39,200 nucleotides of DNA from NCBI RefSeq assembly GCF_000935215.1, contig NZ_JXXD01000004.1, positions 1-39,200 on the forward strand. Direction: 5' to 3'. Within the stretch, counting starts at the first letter, position 1. Every line of letters begins with the position of its first letter. Of the stretch, positions 1 to 8,762 are shown in pieces. This DNA comes from Stutzerimonas stutzeri (GTDB taxonomy: Bacteria; Pseudomonadota; Gammaproteobacteria; Pseudomonadales; Pseudomonadaceae). A model generated the notes under the pieces. It had not been told where the DNA came from. It saw only the letters and a list, made by a program, of their open reading frames with translations, and did not search any database. Both the position numbers and the translations under genes were made by a program.

Positions 1-22
1 CCGCGCCGGCATGCCGGCGCGG
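1..22. terminator. Perfect 22-bp palindrome, probable terminator of the gene upstream of the window
   Basis: Positions 1-11 are the exact reverse complement of 12-22, giving a very GC-rich dyad with no spacer. No T-run follows on either visible side, so it is not a textbook intrinsic terminator. It closely resembles in style the palindrome at 38303-38326, which sits between convergent genes. It may extend beyond the window edge. Its role as terminator of an upstream gene is inference. Confidence 0.45.
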
Positions 23-102
23 TCCCTGCACACCCTTTCCCTTCGGCCGGCCGGGCAAATCTGCGACAATCGCGCCCTTCTCGAATTGCCCCACGGCTGT
101 CC

Positions 103-3100
103 ATGACCGACGCAACGCCCGCTATCGATACCCTGCTGAAGAATCTCGACCAGGCCCTGTTCGCTGATCGCCACCGCCTGCGCCGGCAGCTGCACGAGCT
201 GAGAAAGCAGCCGGACGAGGCCAAATTGGCCCAGTGGCTGGAGCGCTTCCAGGCTTCGGTGGCCAAGGTTGAGGCGCGTCGGCAGAGTGTGCCGCGCATT
301 CGCTACGACGATAGCCTGCCAATCGCCGCCAAGCGCGACGAGATCAAGGCCGCGCTGGAAAAACACCAGGTGCTGGTAATCGCCGGTGAGACCGGCTCGG
401 GCAAGACCACCCAGCTGCCGAAGATCTGCCTGGAAATCGGCCGTGGCGTACACGGGCTGATCGGCCATACCCAGCCGCGCCGGCTGGCGGCACGCAGCGT
501 CGCGACTCGCGTGGCCGAGGAAATCGGCACGCCGCTGGGTGAGCTGGTGGGTTATCAGGTGCGCTTCGAGGATCAGAGCAAGGACAGCTCGCTGATCAAG
601 CTGATGACCGACGGCATCCTGCTGGCCGAGACGCAGCATGACCGCTTCCTCGAGCGTTACGACACCATCATCGTCGACGAGGCCCACGAGCGTTCGCTGA
701 ACATCGACTTCCTGCTCGGCTTTCTCAAGACCCTGCTGCCGCGGCGGCCGGATCTGAAGGTCATTATCACTTCGGCGACCATCGACCTGCAGCGCTTTTC
801 GGAGCATTTCGACGGTGCGCCCATCGTCGAGGTCTCCGGGCGTACCTACCCGGTGGAAACCTGGTATCGGCCACTGGCGGCGGAGATCGACGAGGATGGC
901 AATCGGGTCGAGGACGACCTGACCGTCGACCAGGGCATCCTCGCCGCGCTGGACGAGATCGCCGCCCACGAGCAGAGCGTCGGCAAGCGCCCCGGCGATG
1001 TGCTGGTGTTCCTGCCCGGCGAACGCGAAATTCGCGACGCGGCCGAGGTGCTGCGCAAGGCCAATCTGAAGTTCACCGAGGTGCTGCCGCTATATGCGCG
1101 GCTGACGCCGGCCGAGCAGCAGAAGATTTTCCAGCCGCGACCGGGGCGCAAGATCGTGCTGGCCACCAACGTCGCCGAGACTTCGCTGACCGTGCCCGGT
1201 ATCCGCTACGTGATCGATTCCGGTACCGCGCGCATCAGCCGCTATAGCTACCGCGCCAAGGTTCAGCGGCTGCCGATCGAGGCGGTGTCCCAGGCCAGCG
1301 CCAACCAACGCAAGGGGCGCTGCGGGCGGGTGGAGCCGGGTATCTGCATTCGGCTTTACAGCGAGGAAGACTTCCTCGGCCGGCCCGAATTCACCGATCC
1401 GGAGATCCTGCGCACCAACCTCGCCGCCGTGATCCTGCAGATGCTGCATTTGCGCCTGGGCGACATCCAGGATTTCCCCTTTATCGAGCCGCCGGATGGC
1501 AAGGCCATCAGCGATGGCTTCAACCTGTTGCAGGAACTTTCGGCGGTCAACCGCGAGAATCAGCTGACCCCGCTGGGCCGCCAGCTGGCGCGCCTGCCGA
1601 TCGACCCGCGACTGGGTCGCATGCTTCTCGAAGCCGCACAGCAAGGCAGCCTGGCGGAGGTGCTTATTGTTGCCAGCGCACTCTCGGTGCAGGACGTGCG
1701 CGAACGTCCGGCCGACCGCCAGCAGGCGGCCGACCAGGCCCATGCGCAATGGAAGGACCCGGACTCGGACTTCGCCGCGCTGATCAATCTCTGGCGCGGT
1801 TTCGAGGAGAAGCGCCAGGAGCTGGGCTCCAACCCACTGCGCACCTGGTGCCGGAAGAACTTCCTCAACTACCTGCGTCTGCGTGAGTGGCGCGACGCCC
1901 ATCGTCAGCTGACGCTGATCGCCCGCGAACTCAAGCTTGGTCCGGGCAGGTCGGCGGATGGCTCCGGCCAACCACCGCACGCCGACAAGGCACGTAGGGT
2001 GGAAGACGGCGAAGCCTCTTCCACGCGTTCGGCGGTGGCCAGCGCCCAACCCGCACCGACCAAGGACACCAAGGTCAACGTCATCCTCCGTCAGCAGGCC
2101 GAAGCCAGCGAGGCCGCGCAGAAGGCCAAGAGCTACGCCGCGGTGCACAAGGCGATCCTCGCCGGCCTGCTCAGCCAGATCGGCAACAAGACCGAGGAGG
2201 GCGACTTCCTCGGCGCGCGCCAGCGGCGCTTCTGGGTGCATCCATCTAGTGTGATCGGACGCAGGAAGCCCAATTGGCTGATGGCCGCGGAGCTGGTGGA
2301 AACCACCAAGCTGTTCGCGCGCATGGTCGCCAAGATCGAACCGGACTGGATCGAGCCGCTGGCCGGGCATCTGATCAAGAAGAACCACTTCGAGCCGCAT
2401 TGGGAAAAGAAGCGCGGCCAAGTGGTGGCCTACGAGCAGGTAACGCTTTACGGCATGATCGTCGTCGGCCGCCGCCCGGTGCATTACGGGCCCATCGACC
2501 CGCCCGCTGCCCGGGAGTTGTTCATCCGCGAAGGGCTGGTGCGCGGCGAGATGCACAGCCGTGCCCGCGCGCTCAGCGCCAATCGCGAGCTGCTCGAACG
2601 CCTCGACGAGCTGGAAGCCAAGGCGCGGCGCCGCGACATCCTCGCCGACGAGGAAACCCTGTTCGACTACTACGATGCGCGCCTGCCGGCGGACATCTAC
2701 CAGACCGCCAGTTTCGAGAACTGGTACAAACGCGAAAGCGCGAAGAACCCGCAGCTCTTGATCATGCGCGAGGAGGACGTGCTCGCCCGCGAGGCCAGCG
2801 AGGTCACCGCCGCGCAGTACCCGGATTACCTGCGCATTGGCGAGCTGCAGTTGCCGCTGGAATACCATTTCGAGCCCAACCACCCGCGCGATGGCGTGAC
2901 CTTGCGTGTGCCGGCGCCGCTGTTGCCGCAATTGCGCAGCGAGCGGCTCGACTGGCTGGTACCGGGGCTGCTGGAAACCAAGGCGGTGGCGCTGGTGCGC
3001 AACCTGCCCAAGGCACTGCGCAAGAATTTCGTACCGGTGCCGGATTTCGTCGGCGCCGCGCTGGCCAAGATCACCTTCGGTGAAGGCGCGCTGCCGCAGG

Positions 3101-4185
3101 CGCTGGGCCGTGAACTGCTGCGCATGACTGGTGCACGCGTATCGGACGACGCCTGGGCCGAGGCGGCAGCCGGTCTGGAAAGCCATCTGAAGATGAACAT
3201 CGAGGTGGTCGACGCCCGCGGCAAGTTCCTCGGTGAGGGGCGTGATCTGGCTGAACTCACCGCGCGCTTCGCCGAGGCCAGCCAGGCCGCCCTGGCGCCG
3301 CAGCAGCAGAAGGCCGAACAGAAGCCGGTCGAAGCCAAGGGTTTTGCCCAGGTCGCAGAAAAGGCCCAGGCGAAGATGGCCGGGCTGTCGATGACCGTCT
3401 ATCCGGCGCTGGTGGAAGAGGCAGGGGTGGTCAAGGAAGGCCGTTTCCCGACCCAGGCCGAGGCCGAGTGGCAGCACCGCCGCGCCCTGCAGCGCCTGTT
3501 GCTGCAGCAGCTGGCGGAGCCGGCCAAGTACCTGCGCAACAAGCTGCCGGGGCTCACCGAACTGGGCCTGCTCTACCGTGACATGGGCAAGGTCGATGCG
3601 CTGGTCGAGGACATCCTGCTGGCCAGCCTCGACAGCTGCATCCTCGACGGCGAAGCCCAGCTACCGCGTGACGGCGCCGCACTGGCGTCCCTGGCCGAGC
3701 GCAAGCGCGGCGACTGGACCGCGCATGCCGAACGCCTGGCGCGCCTGACGCTGGAAATACTCAAGCACTGGCACGGCCTGCAGAAGCGCTTCAAGGGCAA
3801 GATCGACTTGGCCCAGGCGGTGGCGCTCAACGACATCAAGGCGCAGCTGGGCAACCTGGTCTATCCGGGCTTTGTTCGCGAAACGCCTGCCGAGTGGCTG
3901 AAGGAGTACCCGCGCTATCTCAAGGCCATCGAGCAACGCTTCGAGAAGATCGGTGCGCAGCTGCAGCGTGATCGCGTCTGGTCCGGCGAGCTGGCCGGCT
4001 ACTGGGAGCAGTACCAGACACGCCTGAAGAAGCACCTGCAGGAAGGCAAGCGCGATGCCGAGCTGGCGCTGTATCGCTGGATGCTCGAGGAATATCGCGT
4101 CTCGCTCTGGGCACAGCAGCTTGGCACCAGGATGGCGGTTTCGGACAAGCGCCTGAACAAGCAGTGGAGCCAGGTCGAGCCCTGA
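103..4185 (+). CDS. hrpA: ATP-dependent RNA helicase HrpA
   Basis: DEAH-box RNA helicase of the HrpA family, a 3'-5' translocating enzyme linked in enterobacteria to mRNA processing and to freeing stalled ribosomes. The protein has 1360 residues. Visible motifs: Walker A GETGSGKT at about 95-102, DEAH at 192-195, SAT at 224-226 and motif VI QRKGRCGR at 402-409. The helicase-associated and OB-fold regions follow, then the long HrpA-specific C-terminal region (DUF3418). E. coli HrpA is about 1300 residues. The extra length here is largely a low-complexity stretch at about residues 613-665, rich in G, A, S, T and P, between the helicase-associated domain and the conserved segment beginning near YAAVHKAILAGLLSQIG. 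That stretch is encoded by a repeat-like hairpin segment (see 1941-2040). No strong ribosome site precedes the ATG at 103, but no other start fits better. The permease gene follows 38 bases downstream on the same strand. Confidence 0.96.
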   Translation: MTDATPAIDTLLKNLDQALFADRHRLRRQLHELRKQPDEAKLAQWLERFQASVAKVEARRQSVPRIRYDDSLPIAAKRDEIKAALEKHQVLVIAGETGSGKTTQLPKICLEIGRGVHGLIGHTQPRRLAARSVATRVAEEIGTPLGELVGYQVRFEDQSKDSSLIKLMTDGILLAETQHDRFLERYDTIIVDEAHERSLNIDFLLGFLKTLLPRRPDLKVIITSATIDLQRFSEHFDGAPIVEVSGRTYPVETWYRPLAAEIDEDGNRVEDDLTVDQGILAALDEIAAHEQSVGKRPGDVLVFLPGEREIRDAAEVLRKANLKFTEVLPLYARLTPAEQQKIFQPRPGRKIVLATNVAETSLTVPGIRYVIDSGTARISRYSYRAKVQRLPIEAVSQASANQRKGRCGRVEPGICIRLYSEEDFLGRPEFTDPEILRTNLAAVILQMLHLRLGDIQDFPFIEPPDGKAISDGFNLLQELSAVNRENQLTPLGRQLARLPIDPRLGRMLLEAAQQGSLAEVLIVASALSVQDVRERPADRQQAADQAHAQWKDPDSDFAALINLWRGFEEKRQELGSNPLRTWCRKNFLNYLRLREWRDAHRQLTLIARELKLGPGRSADGSGQPPHADKARRVEDGEASSTRSAVASAQPAPTKDTKVNVILRQQAEASEAAQKAKSYAAVHKAILAGLLSQIGNKTEEGDFLGARQRRFWVHPSSVIGRRKPNWLMAAELVETTKLFARMVAKIEPDWIEPLAGHLIKKNHFEPHWEKKRGQVVAYEQVTLYGMIVVGRRPVHYGPIDPPAARELFIREGLVRGEMHSRARALSANRELLERLDELEAKARRRDILADEETLFDYYDARLPADIYQTASFENWYKRESAKNPQLLIMREEDVLAREASEVTAAQYPDYLRIGELQLPLEYHFEPNHPRDGVTLRVPAPLLPQLRSERLDWLVPGLLETKAVALVRNLPKALRKNFVPVPDFVGAALAKITFGEGALPQALGRELLRMTGARVSDDAWAEAAAGLESHLKMNIEVVDARGKFLGEGRDLAELTARFAEASQAALAPQQQKAEQKPVEAKGFAQVAEKAQAKMAGLSMTVYPALVEEAGVVKEGRFPTQAEAEWQHRRALQRLLLQQLAEPAKYLRNKLPGLTELGLLYRDMGKVDALVEDILLASLDSCILDGEAQLPRDGAALASLAERKRGDWTAHAERLARLTLEILKHWHGLQKRFKGKIDLAQAVALNDIKAQLGNLVYPGFVRETPAEWLKEYPRYLKAIEQRFEKIGAQLQRDRVWSGELAGYWEQYQTRLKKHLQEGKRDAELALYRWMLEEYRVSLWAQQLGTRMAVSDKRLNKQWSQVEP
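1966..2040. repeat. Repeat-like inverted-repeat segment inside hrpA
   Basis: A hairpin with perfect arms GTGGAAGA (1999-2006) and TCTTCCAC (2017-2024) around the loop CGGCGAAGCC lies within the hrpA reading frame. A looser outer pair, GGCCAACCACCGC at 1966-1978 and GCGGTGGCC at 2032-2040, flanks it. The layout (GTAGGGTGGA, loop with CGAAGC, TCCAC) is the same as an intergenic repeat at 26637-26662 and resembles short palindromic repeats common between genes in Pseudomonas. Family membership is from memory and shape, not from a search. Confidence 0.55.
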
Positions 4186-4223
4186 GGTCGGGGCTGGCAC
4201 GAATCGTCAATCGCAGGAAGCCC

Positions 4224-5117
4224 ATGGAAACTCGCAACAGGCTGGCGGGCGTCGCCGGCTCGCTCGCCGCATCGACGCTCTTCGCAACGCTGTATTACTA
4301 CACGTCGCTGCTCGAGCCGCTGAGTGGCCAGCAGATCTACGGCTGGCGCATTCTGCTCACCGCACCCTGCCTGGCGTTGCTACTGCTCGCCATCGGTCGC
4401 TGGGGCGAGGTCCGCGAGATCCTTGTGCGCGTACCGGCAGAGGCGCGACTGTGGCTAGCGCTGCCGCTGTCTTCGGCGCTGGTCGGTTTGCAGCTGTGGC
4501 TGTTCATGTGGGCGCCGATCAACGGCCACGGGCTGGACGTTTCGCTCGGCTACTTTCTGCTGCCGCTGACACTGGTACTTACCGGGCGCCTGGTTTTCGG
4601 CGAAACGATCAGTCGATTGCAACGCCTGGCCTGTCTGCTGGCGGCTGTAGGCGTGGGCAACCAGCTGCTACTGGCTTCGTCACTGTCATGGCCGGTACTC
4701 GCCGTTGCCCTGGGCTACCCGTGCTACTTCGTTCTGCGCCGCAAGCTCGGCACCGCCAGTCTTGGCGGGCTCTGGGTCGACCTGGTCATCAGCCTGCCGG
4801 TTGCTGCGCTGTTCGTCCTAGGCAGCGGTGACACGTTGAACCTGCTTGCCGGCAATCCCCGCCTGCCATTGCTGATCGCCGGACTGGGCGCGCTCAGCGC
4901 GCTGGCGTTGGGGCTGATGATCAACGCCAGCAAATACCTCAGCCTGACCCTGTTCGGCCTGCTCAGCTATGTCGAGCCGGTACTGTTGGTGGTCGTGGCG
5001 CTGCTGCTTGGCGAGAGCATCGCGCCGGACCAGTGGCTGACCTACGGGGCGATCTGGGCGGCGATTGTGGTGTTGGTCCTCGAAGGATTGCGGGCGCTGC
5101 GTCGGGGACAAGGGTAG
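4224..5117 (+). CDS. RarD/EamA-family (DMT superfamily) permease
   Basis: Integral inner-membrane protein of 297 residues with about ten hydrophobic segments, typical of EamA transporters of the drug/metabolite superfamily. The pattern near the N-terminus (YYYTSLLEPLSGQQIYGWRI) and the motif FMWAPINGHGLDVSLGYFLLP are those of RarD, whose E. coli member was tied to chloramphenicol sensitivity; the substrate is unknown. I chose the ATG at 4224 rather than an upstream ATG at 4164 because AGGAAG lies at 4215-4220 and because the earlier start would overlap hrpA and add a charged, non-conserved leader. It probably shares the hrpA transcript. It is convergent with the FHA gene downstream. Confidence 0.85.
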   Translation: METRNRLAGVAGSLAASTLFATLYYYTSLLEPLSGQQIYGWRILLTAPCLALLLLAIGRWGEVREILVRVPAEARLWLALPLSSALVGLQLWLFMWAPINGHGLDVSLGYFLLPLTLVLTGRLVFGETISRLQRLACLLAAVGVGNQLLLASSLSWPVLAVALGYPCYFVLRRKLGTASLGGLWVDLVISLPVAALFVLGSGDTLNLLAGNPRLPLLIAGLGALSALALGLMINASKYLSLTLFGLLSYVEPVLLVVVALLLGESIAPDQWLTYGAIWAAIVVLVLEGLRALRRGQG

Positions 5118-5219
5118 CGTTCGGTAGTGATTGATCAGGTGCCGAGGTTTCATCGGGCAGGCGCCGGCTGCTAGGGCAGAAAGCGGCACTGCATGACCGC
5201 CGCTCAAGCCTGTTAGTTG

Positions 5220-6071
5220 CTAGATCATCTGCTGCGCAACCAGCCCGGCGACAATGGCCAGCCCCAGCGCGCCGAGCAGCATGCCAAGGCGCCATGCGGA
5301 TTTACCTGGCTCACGAGCAGGAGCGGCGGCAACAGGTGCCGCCGTGTGCAGCGGGTTCGGCGTGGCAGGGCGGGGGCGGGAAGGTTTCGGCTGGGCGGCG
5401 ACCGTGGCGGGCAGGTCGGTGGCGCGAACGAATACGGTAGCGTCTTCGTCGACGACTTCCGGGGTGCTGACCTTGGGCCCGATCACCAGCAGTGTGGTGT
5501 TGCCCAGCTGGATCTGGTCTCCCGGCTGCAGCACAGCGGTCGTGACCTTCTCGCGGTTCACCAGCAGGCCGTTGGCTGAGGCCAGGTCCTTCACTTCCAG
5601 CACATCGCCCTTGAGGTAGAACTCGGCGTGGCGGCGGGACAGTTCCGCATCGCTGAAGCAGAGCTCGCATTTGACCGAGCGGCCGAAGGTCATCGAGCCG
5701 GTGATGTGGTACTTGTGGCCCTGGTTCTCGCCCTTGACCACCTGCAACAGCCAGCGCGGGGCGCTCGCCAGCTTGGTGCCGGCCTTGGCCGGATCGACGA
5801 TCTGCAGTTCCAGCGCGCCCAGGCGCAGGCGGTCGCCGGAACGAATCTGGTAGCGCTCGCCGACCTTCTCGTCATTGACGTAGGTGCTGCCAGGCGTGCC
5901 GAGATCGGTGAGGTAATAGAAGCGGTTTTCCAGCAGCAGTTCGGCGTGAAATGGCGCGACCCCGGCGTCGTTGGCCACCAGCTTGTTGCTGCGGTCCGAG
6001 CCGAGGGTGAAGCGTTCATCGGCAAGCCAGACCGGACTTTGGCGATTGTCAGTGAAGTGGATCCTGAGCAT
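5220..6071 (-). CDS. Double FHA-domain protein with C-terminal membrane anchor
   Basis: Protein of 283 residues. Two forkhead-associated domains are visible: one at about residues 20-95 (GSDRSNKLV, FHAELLLENRFYYLTDLGTPGSTYVND) and one at about 125-195 (FGRSVKCELCF, LSRRHAEFYLKG, DLASANGLLVN). FHA domains bind phospho-threonine peptides. A linker rich in Pro and Ala follows, and then a single membrane segment at about 261-280, so the FHA part would face the cytoplasm. It is the last gene of a minus-strand operon with a PP2C phosphatase and a Ser/Thr kinase, which makes it the likely reader of that kinase's phosphorylation. An AAAGGT ribosome site precedes the ATG. It resembles Fha proteins of type VI secretion threonine-phosphorylation pathways in role, but no secretion genes are nearby. 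Confidence 0.85.
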   Translation of the reverse strand: MLRIHFTDNRQSPVWLADERFTLGSDRSNKLVANDAGVAPFHAELLLENRFYYLTDLGTPGSTYVNDEKVGERYQIRSGDRLRLGALELQIVDPAKAGTKLASAPRWLLQVVKGENQGHKYHITGSMTFGRSVKCELCFSDAELSRRHAEFYLKGDVLEVKDLASANGLLVNREKVTTAVLQPGDQIQLGNTTLLVIGPKVSTPEVVDEDATVFVRATDLPATVAAQPKPSRPRPATPNPLHTAAPVAAAPAREPGKSAWRLGMLLGALGLAIVAGLVAQQMI

Positions 6072-6128
6072 GGCGCGGTACCTTTTAGCGGAGCAGGCGA
6101 CGGTCTGAGCCGAACGGCGCTCGGCGAA

Positions 6129-7676
6129 TTATTGGTTGAATATCCGGTTCCACAGGCGCTTGACCGGGTTGGCCGGCGCTTGCGAGGTCTGCGTGTTGGT
6201 CGGCGCGGCGCGTGAGGTGCTGGCCGTTGTGCGTTTCACCGGGCGCGGCGCCCGGGCCTTGGCAACCCGCTGAGCATGCGCGTCGTGCAGTGCGAGCAGG
6301 GGCGCATAGTCCGGGGTGGCTTCCAGCCCCTGCTGGATGTACTCCAGCGCCAGGGCGAACTCGCGGCGCCCGTAGGCTGCTTCGGCTAGCTCGACATAAC
6401 GCTCGCTGACCTGCACCAGCCCGTTGCGGGCCACCTCGTTTTCCGGCAACCAGCCCAGCACCTGCTGGTAGTAGTGCGCCGCGCTGTCTTCGGCGGGTTG
6501 CAGCAATTGATCATTTGCCAGCCGTTGCGCCGCCAGTTCCAGTGCCTGGGCGATGCGGGCATCGAGCACGCGGCGTATGCCGTCGAGGGCCTCGGCATTG
6601 TCGGAATCCAGGCGCAGGGCCTGGCGGTAGTAGTAGTCGGCATTGTCGAACGCCGGTGCAGTCAGTTGCCCCTCATCCAGGCGTGCCTCGGCGCGGGTCA
6701 GGTAGTCGTTGATGCGGCTGTATTGCAGCCACTGGTAGCCGCCGGCGGCCAATGCGGCGACTGTCACGATCAGCGCCGCACCGATCACCGCCCAGCGGCC
6801 GATGCCACGACGGCGACGGCGGCGTCTGGTCGGCGCCTCGATGAATGCCGCCGGTGCGATGCGGGTCTGGTCCATGTCCGGCTCGGTGAGCGTGTCGATG
6901 GCCGCCAGCAGCTCACGGCAATTGCCGAAGCGCTCGTCCGGCTGCTTGGCCAGCATGCGGTCGAGCAATGGCTGGTAGGGCGCGAGCGCCGGCGGCAGTT
7001 GCGGCAAGGGCATCTGCAGGTGATTGAGCACGGTTTGCGGATAGCTGTTGGCGCGGAACGGGTTGGTCCCGGTGAGCATCTCGGCGAGTATCACGCCGAG
7101 GCTGTAGATGTCGCTGCGGGCATCGAGTGGCTGGCACTGGGCCTGCTCCGGGCTGCTGTAGGCCGGGCTGCCGACGGCGATGCCGAAGTGCGTGAGCTCG
7201 TTATCCAGCTCTACGGCCTTGGCTACGCCGAAGTCGGTGAGCACCACGCTGCCGTCGTCACGGAAGAGGATATTGGCTGGCTTCACGTCTCTATGGACTA
7301 GCCCACCGTCGTGCACCACCGCCAGGCCGCCGGCCAGCTGACGGATGATGTCCAGCGCGCGCGATGGTGAGAAGACGATGCCGCGGTGTTGCGCCAGGTC
7401 GCCGCCGCCGAGGTATTCCATGGCCAGGTAGTGCCGGCCATCGGCGATCTGGCCGATGTCGTGGATGGTGATGATCGCCGGGTGGCGCAGCGAGGCGACG
7501 ATATGGCCTTCCTGGATGAAGCGCTCGGTGAACGCTGCATCTTCCGTGCGCAACAGCACCTTGACGGCCACCTCGCGATCCAGCGACAGCTGGGTGGCCA
7601 GATAGACCTCGGCCATTCCGCCTTTTCCGAGCCGCTTGTGCAGGCGATAGCCCGGTATTTCCAGCATCCGATGCAT
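6129..7676 (-). CDS. Membrane-bound serine/threonine protein kinase (PpkA/PknB-like)
   Basis: Hanks-type protein kinase of 515 residues. The glycine-rich loop LGKGGMAEVY is at 16-25, the ATP lysine at K39 (AVKV), the catalytic HRDVKPAN begins at 128 and the DFG is at 148-150, followed by GSPAYSSPEQ. A run of seven arginines (284-290) comes just before a single membrane segment at about 294-313. The outer part (about 320-480) looks helical and TPR-like (ADYYYRQALRLDSDNAEALDGI, ALEYIQQGLEATPDYAPLLAL), so it may be a periplasmic protein-interaction module. The gene starts 19 bases after the phosphatase stop and is followed by the FHA gene 57 bases on: one operon. All catalytic residues appear intact. 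The target proteins are unknown. Confidence 0.9.
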   Translation of the reverse strand: MHRMLEIPGYRLHKRLGKGGMAEVYLATQLSLDREVAVKVLLRTEDAAFTERFIQEGHIVASLRHPAIITIHDIGQIADGRHYLAMEYLGGGDLAQHRGIVFSPSRALDIIRQLAGGLAVVHDGGLVHRDVKPANILFRDDGSVVLTDFGVAKAVELDNELTHFGIAVGSPAYSSPEQAQCQPLDARSDIYSLGVILAEMLTGTNPFRANSYPQTVLNHLQMPLPQLPPALAPYQPLLDRMLAKQPDERFGNCRELLAAIDTLTEPDMDQTRIAPAAFIEAPTRRRRRRRGIGRWAVIGAALIVTVAALAAGGYQWLQYSRINDYLTRAEARLDEGQLTAPAFDNADYYYRQALRLDSDNAEALDGIRRVLDARIAQALELAAQRLANDQLLQPAEDSAAHYYQQVLGWLPENEVARNGLVQVSERYVELAEAAYGRREFALALEYIQQGLEATPDYAPLLALHDAHAQRVAKARAPRPVKRTTASTSRAAPTNTQTSQAPANPVKRLWNRIFNQ

Positions 7677-7695
7677 TGTAGAAACTCGCGCTTGC

Positions 7696-8472
7696 TTACG
7701 ACTTGAGGGGTTTTAACAGCATGTTGATGAAGCGCCGCCCGCGGGACTCGGCCGCCGGGAGGGGGGCGGTGCGGCCGATGACGATGCAGGAGATGTTGTC
7801 GCGGCCGCCATGTTCATTGGCCTGGTCGATCAGCTGTTCCACCAGGTTCTCGAGGGTATCGGCAAAGGTGCAGCTGGCATGGATCTGCGCGTCGGTCAGC
7901 TCGTTGGTCAGGCCGTCACTGCATAGCAGCAGCAGCTCGCCGGGCTTGAGGGTGCCGCTGTGGGCGCCGACTTCCAGCGGCGCCTCGCGTCCCAGGCAGC
8001 GCAGGATGATGTTGCGCCAGGCGTGGCCTTGAGCCTCGGCCGGCTTCAGCTCCCCGGCGTCGATCATCATCTGCACCCAACTATGGTCCCGCGTAAGCTG
8101 CTCGATACCGTTGGAGGTGACCAGATAGGCGCGGCTGTCGCCGACCCAGGTGAGTTCGAAGTCGGCACCCGTGAAATGTGCTGCGACCAGCGTGGTGCCC
8201 ATGCCGTCGTCCACAGCCGCGTCAAGTACTGCCTGGTTGGCGTGCTGAACCGCTGTCTGCAGCGGATTGCCGCCCTCGATCGCCTGCTGCAGCGCAGACA
8301 GTGCCAGGCTGCTTGCAACCTCCCCGCATTGATGCCCCCCCATGCCGTCGGCGATGGCCCAGAGCCCCAGCTCCGGCGCGCAGAGCAGTGCATCTTCATT
8401 ATGGCTGCGCCTGCGCCCTGGCGAGCTTTGCCCGGCGTAGTCCAGCAATGAATCAGAAAGGGTAGGTTGCAT
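7696..8472 (-). CDS. PP2C-family serine/threonine protein phosphatase
   Basis: PP2C/Stp1-like metal-dependent phosphatase, 258 residues from the chosen start. Metal-binding motifs are visible: RRSHNEDALL near residues 21-30, IADGMGGH at about 40-47, TWVGDSRAYL, LLLLCSDGLTNELTD and the C-terminal GGRDNISCIVI. It should reverse phosphorylation by the kinase encoded next. The reading frame stays open upstream, with possible starts at 8505, 8532 and 8574. I prefer the ATG at 8472 because the PP2C core begins about 10 residues later; no start has a strong ribosome site, so this choice is uncertain. It is the first gene of the phosphatase-kinase-FHA operon and is divergent from the histidine kinase gene. 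Confidence 0.88.
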   Translation of the reverse strand: MQPTLSDSLLDYAGQSSPGRRRSHNEDALLCAPELGLWAIADGMGGHQCGEVASSLALSALQQAIEGGNPLQTAVQHANQAVLDAAVDDGMGTTLVAAHFTGADFELTWVGDSRAYLVTSNGIEQLTRDHSWVQMMIDAGELKPAEAQGHAWRNIILRCLGREAPLEVGAHSGTLKPGELLLLCSDGLTNELTDAQIHASCTFADTLENLVEQLIDQANEHGGRDNISCIVIGRTAPLPAAESRGRRFINMLLKPLKS

Positions 8473-8762
8473 GCGAGGGCCTGCGGCACGACGTCGAGCG
8501 AGCATGATGCGTGGGGCTTGTAGGGCTGTCATCGACCGGCACCGCGACAAGCGCAAAACTGTTAACTCGCGCAAAGGGCAGCTTTATTTTTCGGCTGTTA
8601 TCCGCGAATGCTGGTAGCCCGATATGAGCAAGCGCGCTCACGCAAACCGGCCGGCTAAAAGTTACTACTGCTGACGCTGCTTCCCTGTAGTCTCGGCTTC
8701 CGCTCCTCACTGACACACCTGTCGTCGCTACAACCATCCGTTTCAGTCACGAGGAGCAAACC

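Noticed and set aside
1090-3477. Long open frame (about 795 codons) antisense to hrpA
   Set aside because: It lies wholly opposite hrpA, encodes a protein rich in His, Gln, Leu and Arg with no recognisable motif, and is the kind of open antisense frame that GC-rich codon bias produces.
4195-4209. TGGCAC upstream of the RarD-like gene as a sigma-54 site
   Set aside because: The -12 TTGC element is missing at the required distance (the bases there read GTCA).
8600-8625. GCCCGATAT upstream of the histidine kinase as a sigma-28 site
   Set aside because: There is no TAAA element 15 bases before it and the core has an extra C.
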